NCBI GenBank assembly: GCA_963789215.1
Contig: CAWBJY010000012.1
Location: forward strand, 62,001-126,000
Origin: Phormidesmis sp963789215
GTDB lineage: Bacteria; Cyanobacteriota; Cyanobacteriia; Phormidesmidales; Phormidesmidaceae
DNA: 64,000 nt
Direction: 5' to 3'
Shown here: piece by piece, positions 18,332 through 26,498 of the stretch
How positions within the stretch are numbered: the stretch's first letter is position 1
Layout: each line of letters starts with the position of its first letter
The notes under the pieces: model-generated
What the model saw: only the letters and a program-made list of their open reading frames with translations
What the model was told of the DNA's origin: nothing
Database searches by the model: none
Made by a program: the position numbers and the translations under genes

Positions 18332-18799
18332 CTACCGCAGTTTTTTAGCGAAGGCGCTACCGGCTTCTAAACACAGCACCCCCAAGAGCGCTGTACCCAG
18401 CCAAAACAGCAGCGCAGCAAGCGAATGACGATGAATGAGCAGCGTTTCGGCATCTAGCTCGTAGCTTGAAAAAGTTGTGTAGGATCCGAAGAAACCCACC
18501 GTAACCCCGAGCTGGATTTCGGATGACAGGCTCGCCTGTTCGCAGATCCAGGTTGTGAAAAATCCTAATCCAAACGCCCCGGTGAGATTGACTAAACAGG
18601 TGCCAACCGGAAAGCCATGGCCGAGCCAGTAGGCCGCACCCAGCGTGAGATAATAGCGCAATAAAGCGCCTGAAACTGCGCCTAAACTGATCGCCAGCGG
18701 CGTTCTGTATCTTTCAGTTCTAAACATTTTAGTTCTAAACATTTTAGTTCTAGACATTTCAGTTCTAAATATCTCAGTTCTAGACCTTTTCACCTTCAC
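18332..18799 (-). CDS. crcB: Fluoride channel CrcB/Fluc, second copy, with repeat-encoded N-terminal extension
   Basis: A four-helix Fluc subunit that exports fluoride. Family signatures: GAVSGALLRYYLTL, FPVGTCLVNLTGAF and GFFGSYTTFSSYELD. Its frame starts at a GTG that overlaps the stop of the first crcB copy by four bases, so the two are translationally coupled. Before the channel domain there is an extra Arg/Thr-rich tail made of five pentapeptides (RTEIF, RTEMS, RTKMF, RTKMF, RTERY), encoded by 15-bp repeats. Translation could also begin at an ATG inside these repeats. Paired crcB genes often encode a heterodimeric channel. Confidence 0.88.
   Translation of the reverse strand: MKVKRSRTEIFRTEMSRTKMFRTKMFRTERYRTPLAISLGAVSGALLRYYLTLGAAYWLGHGFPVGTCLVNLTGAFGLGFFTTWICEQASLSSEIQLGVTVGFFGSYTTFSSYELDAETLLIHRHSLAALLFWLGTALLGVLCLEAGSAFAKKLR
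18713..18787. repeat. 15-bp tandem repeat, five copies, inside crcB2
   Basis: Five 15-bp units of the type TTTAGTTCTAAACAT (two to five differences between units) encode the pentapeptide repeats at the N-terminus of the second CrcB. Confidence 0.9.
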
Positions 18800-19191
18800 A
18801 GCATCCGCTGCGCTAGCATAATCCCAGCTTCCAGGCTAATCGCGCCGCCTATGATGCTGCCAGCCCAGTACCCCAAAGCCAGCAGCCGGTGCCGCCGAGC
18901 CAAGTTAGCCGTATCCAGCGCATAGGTAGAGAACGTAGTATACGAGCCTAAAAATCCGGTCACTAGCAGAAGCTGTAAATCTGGCCCTATCAAAGATGAC
19001 TGCGACAGACCCAGCGCCCAGGTGGACACAAACCCTATCAGCAAAGCACCGGACAAATTAACCACCACCGTCCCATAGGGAAACCGAACGCCTAGCCGAC
19101 GAACCAACAGCAGGGTGACGTAGTATCGGATTAAAGCGCCTGGAATGGCCCCGGCGCTAATGACCAGAGGGGCTGCTAGCGGTAAACTCAT
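18796..19191 (-). CDS. crcB: Fluoride channel CrcB/Fluc, first copy
   Basis: A 131-residue, four-helix Fluc subunit with GAIPGALIRYYVTL, FPYGTVVVNLSGALLIGF and GFLGSYTTFSTYALD, the Asn and the Phe/Ser/Thr pore track of the family. It lies nine bases after the MprF-like gene and overlaps the second crcB by four bases, so the three genes form one transcription unit. I saw no fluoride riboswitch in the leader of this group (21841-21902) or before the DUF1003 gene. Confidence 0.9.
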   Translation of the reverse strand: MSLPLAAPLVISAGAIPGALIRYYVTLLLVRRLGVRFPYGTVVVNLSGALLIGFVSTWALGLSQSSLIGPDLQLLLVTGFLGSYTTFSTYALDTANLARRHRLLALGYWAGSIIGGAISLEAGIMLAQRML

Positions 19192-19200
19192 GGCGATTGC

Positions 19201-21840
19201 TCAAACTTGTTCTGGTAGCTGTTTGCGCTCTTGCTTGCGTTGCTTTAGCTCATGCAGCACAAACAGAATAACACCGACCAAAAGAGGAACAAAGTAGTAA
19301 ATAGCGCGGTAGGCCAGCAGCGCGCCCAGCAGCTTATCCGAGGCGATAGGCGGTGAGAGCAAGAGAATCAGCACCGTTTCGAATACGCCGAGTCCGCCCG
19401 GTACGTTGCTGAGGATGCCGGTGAGCTGCGCCAACAGGAAAATGCCAAAGAATCCCCAAAAGGAGAGGGAGGCCGTAGGTGGCAGCAGAACATAGAGAAC
19501 AGCCGCCGCTAGAATCCAGTCGCAGCAGGTTACCGCAACTTGAGCTAAGGAGAGCGGTAGGGGTAGGTGAGGCAGCGTCCACTGCTTGAGTCGAAGGGGT
19601 TGGCGGGCGATCGCACTCCAGATTAAGTAGGCTGCGATCGCAATTAAAAAGAAGTAGCCCACCGGATGGATCGAGTTGAACGGGAGCCTGAGCTGTTTGG
19701 GTACGGCCAGCGGTTCTATGGAAAAAGAGACGCCGCCGACCGCAAATAGACCAATCCAAAAGCTGATATTGCAAAAGGTGATGATCTGAGCGATTTTGCC
19801 CACCGAGATGCCCCACTTTTTGTAGAAGCGATAGCGAATGGCGCTGCCGCTTAAGAGCGCGAAGCCAATACTGTTGCTAATGGCGTAGCTAATCACGGAA
19901 ACCAGCGCTACGTTTGTGTAGGGTAGCGGCTGCCCCACATAGCGCGTTCCTAGAAAATCATAGCCCGTAAGAAACACATAGTTTAAGACAGTAAGTCCTA
20001 AGGCAAACAGCAGCCCCTGAGGGGGAATCTCCTGTAGGCTCGTTAAAATCTGCGCGGGGTTGTACTTGTGCAGCTCCTGGCTAATTGCCCAGATTGACAG
20101 GCCAAAGAGCAACAGACTGAGCGCGATAGGAATGTATTTTGAAACCCGCTTGAAGCCTTTGGCAAAGGTGGCACTTAAAAACTGAGTGCCAAAATACTCT
20201 CCAAGCTGATCGTCTGAGTCGGCTCTAACGAGGGCGATCGCAACATCTGGCAGAGCAGCTAGCTTGGGGTACACCATGTAGCGCGGCTCCCACTCCGGGT
20301 GGAACTTGTCTTTGTAGGCGCGCAGGCCCTGAAAATTATAAAACTGATTGAGATGCTCGTATAGATAGTTCATTCCTTTTTCTACGCGGGTCGATTCGGG
20401 CGTTTCCCCGACCCCAGCGAGCACCACCAGGCCTAGGTTAAAGCCCTCGTACTTCAGCGCCTTAAAGTGCTGAAACATGGAGACGAATAGAAAGTCCATG
20501 GTGCCGCGCTCAATATCGGCTTGATGACGCATCAGGTCAATCGTAGCTTCAGGAATTTTATACTCAGGGATAATATTGGCAAATGCAACCGGGCGATCGC
20601 TTTTATCATGCACAACCGCGATTTCACATTCACGCAAATAGTCGTCGTCAAACCAGCCTAAAGAGAACTTTTTTTCAGCCCCTTCCATATGCGTTAGCCA
20701 TTCGTCGCTAATCGCCCGCAGCTCTTGCAACAGCGAATCGGCAATCGGCGGCGGATAAAAGGCCACCCGGTAGCCCTGCTTGGTGAGCTTGTTCATAGCG
20801 GTGCGCAGGTTTTTACCTGGCTTGCCCTCCAGCGTAAATTTGCTCAGATCAACAACGGCTTCTTCACCGATTTTGAGCGTTTGGAAACCCAGAGACTGAT
20901 AGATTTCTAGGTCGTCGGCTAGGGTTTGGTAGAAGGCAGGCTGCCAGTCGTTGCGATCGCAAAACTGTTGAAAGCCCAAAATCGCCTCGGCTCTATCTGC
21001 GACGGGGCCAATGGGATCGCCAAGTGCGATCGCCCCTCGACCTTTCGGCACATAGGCAATCACCGTTTGCCCCGACGGGCTGAAGTAGTAAGACTTATCA
21101 TCGAGCAATGTGAAACGAGCCAGCGAAGAGCGTCCATATTGCTCGACAATCGCTTGCGCCTGCTGCCGTTCTGCGCTGCCAGCGCCACCCCGGAAAATAA
21201 CCGGACGCAGCAGCATCCACAGGGCATACAGCAGCGTGCTCGCCCCGACAATGTAAATAGAATTTGCGAAGAAACGTCCAAAGCGCCCGGTCGGTTGCAG
21301 CCCAGCATTATCAGCGGTGAAGAACATCGCCAGCGTTTGCACCAGCGCCCCCGGCAGACTAAAGGGGGTGGAATATTGCCGGTCTAGCAGGAAAAAGCCC
21401 AGCGTACCGTAGGCCAGAGTAAACAGCAGTGCGCCGATAAGAACGCGAAACCCTTGAACCATCGAAGGGCGATCGGACTGGGCGGTAAACACGTTGCGCA
21501 TCAGCAACAGTTGAACGAGCAGCACCCCAGAAAGAAGACATTCTTCATAGTCCAGCCCTTTAATCAGGTGGCTGATCATCGAAACTATCAGCAGAGCGAT
21601 TACCAGCATCCACGCTAGCCGCTTACGGCGAAGCAGCGTCATCGCTAGCGTTAGGAGTAAAAAGCCAGAGAGCGCCGAAAATAGGTGCCCGCCTGCTCTT
21701 GCTTCAAACGGAAAGATTTCTCTGAGCCACTCAATCCGGCTGTGAGTACCGGGCGTTACCGCTGAGAGCAAATTGACGATGCCTACTAGCCCAGTGAGCA
21801 GTGAAGCGCTTTGGATGCCTAGCCACGTACGGCGATTCAT
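19201..21840 (-). CDS. MprF-like protein: lysyl-phosphatidylglycerol synthase-type domain followed by flippase-type membrane domain
   Basis: The order of parts is: about six N-terminal helices (residues 1-215); a DUF2156/GNAT-fold aminoacyl-lipid synthase-type domain (about 225-550: YFSPSGQTVIAYVP, AIALGDPIGP, NLRTAMNKL, IERGTMDFLFVSMF, GLRAYKDKFHPEWEPRYMVYP); and a C-terminal UPF0104 flippase-type domain (about 565-865: LSGSAIRYRFYKKWGIS, LSNVPGGLGVFE, AYRAIYYFVPLL). MprF proteins add an amino acid, usually lysine, to phosphatidylglycerol and flip the product, lowering surface negative charge. In the well-studied Firmicutes proteins the flippase precedes the synthase, so this arrangement is reversed. 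It heads an operon with two crcB genes. Confidence 0.85.
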   Translation of the reverse strand: MNRRTWLGIQSASLLTGLVGIVNLLSAVTPGTHSRIEWLREIFPFEARAGGHLFSALSGFLLLTLAMTLLRRKRLAWMLVIALLIVSMISHLIKGLDYEECLLSGVLLVQLLLMRNVFTAQSDRPSMVQGFRVLIGALLFTLAYGTLGFFLLDRQYSTPFSLPGALVQTLAMFFTADNAGLQPTGRFGRFFANSIYIVGASTLLYALWMLLRPVIFRGGAGSAERQQAQAIVEQYGRSSLARFTLLDDKSYYFSPSGQTVIAYVPKGRGAIALGDPIGPVADRAEAILGFQQFCDRNDWQPAFYQTLADDLEIYQSLGFQTLKIGEEAVVDLSKFTLEGKPGKNLRTAMNKLTKQGYRVAFYPPPIADSLLQELRAISDEWLTHMEGAEKKFSLGWFDDDYLRECEIAVVHDKSDRPVAFANIIPEYKIPEATIDLMRHQADIERGTMDFLFVSMFQHFKALKYEGFNLGLVVLAGVGETPESTRVEKGMNYLYEHLNQFYNFQGLRAYKDKFHPEWEPRYMVYPKLAALPDVAIALVRADSDDQLGEYFGTQFLSATFAKGFKRVSKYIPIALSLLLFGLSIWAISQELHKYNPAQILTSLQEIPPQGLLFALGLTVLNYVFLTGYDFLGTRYVGQPLPYTNVALVSVISYAISNSIGFALLSGSAIRYRFYKKWGISVGKIAQIITFCNISFWIGLFAVGGVSFSIEPLAVPKQLRLPFNSIHPVGYFFLIAIAAYLIWSAIARQPLRLKQWTLPHLPLPLSLAQVAVTCCDWILAAAVLYVLLPPTASLSFWGFFGIFLLAQLTGILSNVPGGLGVFETVLILLLSPPIASDKLLGALLAYRAIYYFVPLLVGVILFVLHELKQRKQERKQLPEQV

Positions 21841-21902
21841 AATATTTTTGAGCTGTGCTAAACAGACTGTTCCGTAACGTTATTTTTTTATTGTGCGATC
21901 GC

Positions 21903-22478
21903 CTAACTGCGCTCTTGAAGCAGCTTCTCAAGCCGTTCGAGCTGCTGAGCTTGAACCTGGAGCTGAATTTGCAAAGCGCTCATATAATCTGGGATCTCTT
22001 TTTGTCTAAGCGCGTTTACCTTATCGTGTAATAGTTCAATTTCCAGCTCAGCTTTTAGATTGATCTCATAGTCATGCTTGGCATCTTTGCGGTCAATATC
22101 GGACTGACGGTTCTGACTCATCATAATAATAGGTGCGGCGTAAGCCGCCTGAAACGAGAGCATTAAATTTAATAAAATAAAAGGATAGGGATCCCAGTGT
22201 TTCATCAGGGCAACAACGTTTAAAGAAACCCAACAAGTCAGCAGGGCAGATTGAATGATAATGAAGCGCCAAGAACCCATAACGGCGGCTACTTTATCAG
22301 CAATGCGTTCACCGACCTTGGGCCTAAGTTGAGGCGGGTTCTGAGCAGGGCTGCGTTCTCTAAGCTGCCGTAATAGCTGAAGTTCTTCAGGCGTGATTTG
22401 GCCTACTGGCCCAGAAGAAGTGTTGGCTGGAGTATTGGCCGAAGTATTAGATAAAGTCTGAGCGTTCATAGTTGCCAC
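21903..22478 (-). CDS. DUF1003 membrane protein
   Basis: The core matches DUF1003: ERIADKVAAVMGSWRFIIIQ, two helices around LLTCWVSLNVVAL and PFILLNLMLSFQAAYAAPII, then MMSQNRQSDIDRKDAKHDYE and a long amphipathic C-terminal helix that probably forms a coiled coil (LQIQLQVQAQQLERLEKLL). The family's function is unknown. The N-terminus has a low-complexity NTSANTPANTSS tract. It lies 62 bp upstream of the MprF-like gene on the same strand and may be co-transcribed with it. Confidence 0.8.
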   Translation of the reverse strand: MATMNAQTLSNTSANTPANTSSGPVGQITPEELQLLRQLRERSPAQNPPQLRPKVGERIADKVAAVMGSWRFIIIQSALLTCWVSLNVVALMKHWDPYPFILLNLMLSFQAAYAAPIIMMSQNRQSDIDRKDAKHDYEINLKAELEIELLHDKVNALRQKEIPDYMSALQIQLQVQAQQLERLEKLLQERS

Positions 22479-22849
22479 TTAAAACACACGAAAAAACAGG
22501 TATGAGAAAGAGCGCCCGGTGATTATACAGCGTATTAGTAGTACAGCGTATCGCTCTAAAATAAAAGACTAGTAAGCTGGCAAACAGGACACTGGTCTGC
22601 TAGAACCTACGCCTTCGCTAGGCTACCCGGCAAGAAGTCTGAGCTTAGTTTCCTAAAGATAATTGCAGCACCGATAACCCCTTAAAACGAACATCAGATG
22701 CACACATGTTAGCAACATCCCTGTCATACTCTGCGGGTATAGTATAAAACAAGATTACTGAAGACTCGCAGCTCCTGAATACCATTACAAGAGAAACAGG
22801 TTTTTCTGTTTCTCTTTTTTATTTTCATAGCAGTCCCAGAGGCAACAAC
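22479..22849. other. Divergent intergenic region with strong terminator-like hairpin
   Basis: No coding frame is seen. A -10-like TATAGT lies at 22738-22743, and a strong terminator lies at 22789-22820. A transcript starting near 22750 would be a roughly 70-base RNA ending in that hairpin, so the region may hold a small RNA or an attenuated leader for the downstream hydrolase gene. Confidence 0.4.
22789..22820 (+). terminator. Rho-independent terminator upstream of a coding start
   Basis: A perfect 11-bp stem, AAGAGAAACAG and CTGTTTCTCTT, has a 6-base loop and continues into T residues. It lies only 30 bp before the ATG of the hydrolase gene. No plus-strand gene ends nearby, so it most likely terminates a short leader or small RNA. 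Confidence 0.75.
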
Positions 22850-23674
22850 ATGACTACAAAAACACCCTCTAGCCAGCTTGTAAAACTACGCCCAAGCGTA
22901 GACCTAGCCGTTTCTTACTCTCCAGCACTGGCCTCCCAAAAACCATCAGCACCGCCTTTGGTTTTCTTACATGGCGGGTTGGGCAACCGATACAACTGGC
23001 GAACTCAGTACGAATTTGCCCAGGCCCAGGGGTGGGAAGCGCTTAACTATGATTTAGCCGGACACGGTGAGTCGTCTAGCTACAGCCGCTACTCCATTGG
23101 TCGTCATCGGCGAGATTTAGAGCGGCTACTCAATCGCTTTCATATAACTGCGCCCGTGCTCTGTTGCCACAGCTACGGGGTGCCCATTGGATTGGAGTGG
23201 TCGCAGCGGCATCCGGTTAGAGGGCTGGTGCTTGTCGCAGGCGGCACACACAATTTGGCTCCCTGGTGGGAGATTCCGCTAATGAAGGCGTTGGAATGGG
23301 GCGGACGCCACTTGTTCCACTGGGACTGGCTACAGCGAACAACCAAAACGCTCTCTTCTAAACATGAGAATCCTACCATTGAGCGCTTTTTATCCGAGAG
23401 TCCGGTGCCTACAGAGGCTGACCCCTACGAGGCGCTAGGAATCTTTTGGAGCTACAACTTTTTTACGCGCCGTCGGCCCCAGCGGTTAGATATACCCGTG
23501 CTGGTGATTAGCGGCGGGCAAGATTCTATGTTTAGTAAAGAGATGGGTGAAGACTTGGCGGCGCTGTTTCCACAGAGTTCGCACTTGCACCTGCCAGAGG
23601 CCGGACACCTGATGATTGCAGAGTATCCAGAAGTGGTGAATCAGGCGATTGAGGCTTTTGTTGCGACGCTGTAG
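22850..23674 (+). CDS. Alpha/beta hydrolase
   Basis: An alpha/beta-fold hydrolase of 274 residues. Visible elements are the oxyanion-hole motif LVFLHGGLGNRYNW, the nucleophile elbow CHSYGVPIGL (Ser), the acidic residue in VLVISGGQDSMF, and the catalytic His in EAGHLMIAEYPE. No signal peptide is seen, so it is probably cytoplasmic. The substrate is unknown. It converges on a UPF0104 gene on the other strand. Confidence 0.8.
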   Translation: MTTKTPSSQLVKLRPSVDLAVSYSPALASQKPSAPPLVFLHGGLGNRYNWRTQYEFAQAQGWEALNYDLAGHGESSSYSRYSIGRHRRDLERLLNRFHITAPVLCCHSYGVPIGLEWSQRHPVRGLVLVAGGTHNLAPWWEIPLMKALEWGGRHLFHWDWLQRTTKTLSSKHENPTIERFLSESPVPTEADPYEALGIFWSYNFFTRRRPQRLDIPVLVISGGQDSMFSKEMGEDLAALFPQSSHLHLPEAGHLMIAEYPEVVNQAIEAFVATL

Positions 23675-23842
23675 CATTTGGCCTAACGAATTCGCTAGTC
23701 TGAAAATCAGGCAGGGCAAACAGTAAAAGTAGAGTAGGGAGAACAACGAAAGACGGCGAATGATATCCAAGTGCGATCGCGCAGCCCATTAATCGAGAGG
23801 CCACTATAAAACTAGTCGCTTATAAAATTAGTCGCTTTATCA

Positions 23843-24820
23843 TTAGTCTCCTTCTTGAAGCACCCTTTCTTCGGCCAACCGCCTGAGCTTTTGCGCTCTC
23901 ATTTTTTGCGTGCCTTCTCGATACAACAACAGCCCAGCAGCCAGCCCAAACGGAATTAAATAGTAAATCACCCGGTAAGCTAGCAGCGAAGCCAGCACCG
24001 CTTCACCCGGAACTTTCTCAACGAGTAATAGAACAATCACCGTGTCAAAAACACCCGCCCCTCCTGGCACATTGCTTAGCACGCCCGCAGTCATCGCTAA
24101 CAAATAAATGTTCAAGAAGCTGAAATAACTAATGTCCTGAGAGGGCAACAGCATGTAGAGCACGGCTGCGGCCAGTCCCCAGTCCAAGCTAGAAAGCGCC
24201 GTTTGCGCGAGGGTCACCGAGAGATCGGGAAACTGAAAGGTGTATTTTCCCAGTTTTAATGAGCGCCGGATAGTGGCACTGCACAGCAAGTAGGTGACCA
24301 TAAGCAGTAGAAAGAGAGCGCCCAGCGGACGCGCCGTAGCAAACGAGAGCTGAAGATCGAGGGGAATAGCCAAAGGTGAAAGCAGAAAGCCAACGCTGCC
24401 CAGGGTAAACAGACCTAGCCAGAAAGTGAAGCTGGAAAAGGCAATGACCTCTGCGGTGGTTATTGCAGAAATGCCCCAGGCTGAATACAGGCGATAGCGC
24501 ACGGCTCCTCCAGTGAGCACGGCAAAGCCGATAGTGTTGCTCAAGGCGGTGCTGATAAAGTTAGCGGTTGCCGTGCGCCGGTAGCTCAGAGGTTGTTGCA
24601 AATACCGCAATGCCTGAGCGTCGTATCCGGTCATAGCAGCGTAGCCCAGCAGGGTAAAGCCGAACGAGGCAACTATCTGGCCGATAGAAATGTTGCTAAA
24701 GCTCTGCTGAATGTCCGCTAAGCGATAGTCTTTTATCTGATCGCGTAGGACGACAACAGAAATCGCTAGGAGAAAGGCTGCGACGACGAAGCCGAGGTAA
24801 GTTCCAAGCGATTTTTTCAT
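23843..24820 (-). CDS. Stand-alone MprF-type flippase (UPF0104 membrane protein)
   Basis: A 325-residue membrane protein that is a paralogue of the C-terminal domain of the MprF-like protein at 19201-21840. It shares IGFAVLTGGAVRYRLYSAWG, GVLSNVPGGAGVFDT and LAYRVIYYLIPFGLA. It has no synthase domain. Such proteins are thought to flip lipids; the substrate here is unknown. Having both a fused and a free copy within 5 kb suggests duplication. Confidence 0.8.
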   Translation of the reverse strand: MKKSLGTYLGFVVAAFLLAISVVVLRDQIKDYRLADIQQSFSNISIGQIVASFGFTLLGYAAMTGYDAQALRYLQQPLSYRRTATANFISTALSNTIGFAVLTGGAVRYRLYSAWGISAITTAEVIAFSSFTFWLGLFTLGSVGFLLSPLAIPLDLQLSFATARPLGALFLLLMVTYLLCSATIRRSLKLGKYTFQFPDLSVTLAQTALSSLDWGLAAAVLYMLLPSQDISYFSFLNIYLLAMTAGVLSNVPGGAGVFDTVIVLLLVEKVPGEAVLASLLAYRVIYYLIPFGLAAGLLLYREGTQKMRAQKLRRLAEERVLQEGD

Positions 24821-24905
24821 TTAAGCGATGCCTGAGATAGCTGTATCTGTACTTTTTCTGATTGTAGCGAGCGTTTAGCGCTTATTAGCACTTACTTATT
24901 GGCAA

Positions 24906-26498
24906 TCAGTGACTTCCCGGTGCGGGCTTTGTCTTTCCTTTACCGAGCAACAGCACCAGCGGCAGCGTGACGATAAAGACCCAGCCGACAATATGAAACA
25001 TATCCTCATAGGCGAGCAGCGTGGCCTGTCCGCGCATTGCTTGATCGAGCAGGGCCAGCGCCTGCTGCTTCGCCGTGACCGGATCCGCGCCTTTGCTCTG
25101 CATTGCTGCGGTAAGTTCTTGCATTCTGAGCTGAGTTTGCGCGTTGTACAGGCTGATGCCATCGGAGAGGACGGCGCGGTGAAAGGTCTCGCGGCGATCG
25201 AGAATGGTAGAGAGGGCGGCAATGCCGATGCTGCCGCCAAGCTGCCGGGTGAGGTTATAGAAACCCGTGCCCGCTGGAATGTCTTCTTTGGGTAAGGGGC
25301 TAATGGTGGCTAGCGTGAGCGGTAGAAACATCAGAACAATACCTGCGCCTCTAACAACTAGCGGGTAAAACATGGTTTCTGCGCTAGTGCCGGGATTGAT
25401 AGTGGCTAAGTTGAACATTACCAGGGCCGTCATCACGCTGCCGATGACGATCATCAGTCGGGCATCTATTTTGCTGGTAAATCGGCCCATGGTGAGCATA
25501 GTAATGGCGGAGGCTAATGCGCCGGGTAACAACAACAACCCGGTTTGCATAGCGGTATAGTGCAAAACACTTTGGGCGTAAATAGGAATAACAAACAGGG
25601 TGCCGTATAGACCAACGCCAACCACCATTGAGAAAACGCTGCCTGCGGCCAGTGAGCGATAGCGCAGTACTCGCAAGTCTACCGCCGGGTGGCGAATGCG
25701 CAGCTCTTGCCAGATGAAAAGAACCAGGCCAGCAGCAGCGGCGATCGCCATTAGAACAATAAAGGGTGAGTCGAACCAGGCCTCGCTTTCACCTTCTTCT
25801 AAAAAGACCTGAAAGCTGCCTAGCGCCAGGGTCAAAAGGCCAATGCCCCACCAGTCTACTTTAGGCACGTTTACTGGTGAGATATGGTCGTCGGGATGCA
25901 AAAACAAAAGAGCCATGATCACTGCGGCAATGCCCACCGGCAGGTTGATAAAAAAGATCCAGCGCCAGCCTAAAGTGTCGGTGAGATAGCCGCCTAGCGT
26001 TGGGCCAATAGCCGGGCCAGAGATCATGCTGACCCCAAACAGGGCCTGGGCTAATCCTTGCTCAGCCGGCGGAAAAGTCTCGAACAAAATAGACTGCCCT
26101 TTGGCTAAAAGGCCACCGCCTAACAGCCCTTGAATAATGCGAGCGAAGATTAGCGTTCCGAGATTAGGAGAGAGGCCACAGGCAATAGAGGCCAGGGTAA
26201 AACCTGCCAGCGAGAAGACGAAGTAGCGCTTTTTGCCAAAGCGATCGCCGAGCCAGGCCGTCAGCGGAATCATGATGACGTTAGCGATCGCATAGCCTGT
26301 CACGATCCACCCAATTTGGCTAATAGTAGAGCCAAAGCTCGACTGCATCTCGGTTAGGGCTACGTTGACGATGCTGCTGTCTAGCACTTCTAGCAGGGCG
26401 CCAAAAGAAGCGGTAAAGGCAATAATCCATTTAAGAATGCCGCGCTGTTGCAGGCGTTCTCGCAGGGAACCGGCGCGTTGTGTTGCGGTGGCTGTCAT
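24906..26498 (-). CDS. DHA2-family drug efflux transporter (EmrB/QacA type)
   Basis: A 14-helix major-facilitator protein of the inner membrane that exports toxic compounds using the proton gradient. Landmarks are LDSSIVNVALTEM (motif D1 of the DHA2 family), WLGDRFGKKRYF (motif A), ARIIQGLLGGGLLAKGQ, and GPTLGGYLTDTLGWRWIFFI (motif C region). It overlaps the emrA-like gene by four bases, so the two are co-translated. They form an EmrAB-type trans-envelope pump with an outer-membrane channel encoded elsewhere. Confidence 0.88.
   Translation of the reverse strand: MTATATQRAGSLRERLQQRGILKWIIAFTASFGALLEVLDSSIVNVALTEMQSSFGSTISQIGWIVTGYAIANVIMIPLTAWLGDRFGKKRYFVFSLAGFTLASIACGLSPNLGTLIFARIIQGLLGGGLLAKGQSILFETFPPAEQGLAQALFGVSMISGPAIGPTLGGYLTDTLGWRWIFFINLPVGIAAVIMALLFLHPDDHISPVNVPKVDWWGIGLLTLALGSFQVFLEEGESEAWFDSPFIVLMAIAAAAGLVLFIWQELRIRHPAVDLRVLRYRSLAAGSVFSMVVGVGLYGTLFVIPIYAQSVLHYTAMQTGLLLLPGALASAITMLTMGRFTSKIDARLMIVIGSVMTALVMFNLATINPGTSAETMFYPLVVRGAGIVLMFLPLTLATISPLPKEDIPAGTGFYNLTRQLGGSIGIAALSTILDRRETFHRAVLSDGISLYNAQTQLRMQELTAAMQSKGADPVTAKQQALALLDQAMRGQATLLAYEDMFHIVGWVFIVTLPLVLLLGKGKTKPAPGSH

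Noticed and set aside
21841..21902. Fluoride riboswitch expected for the crcB operon
   Set aside because: The leader is short and does not show the conserved pseudoknot sequence; nothing was seen before DUF1003 either.
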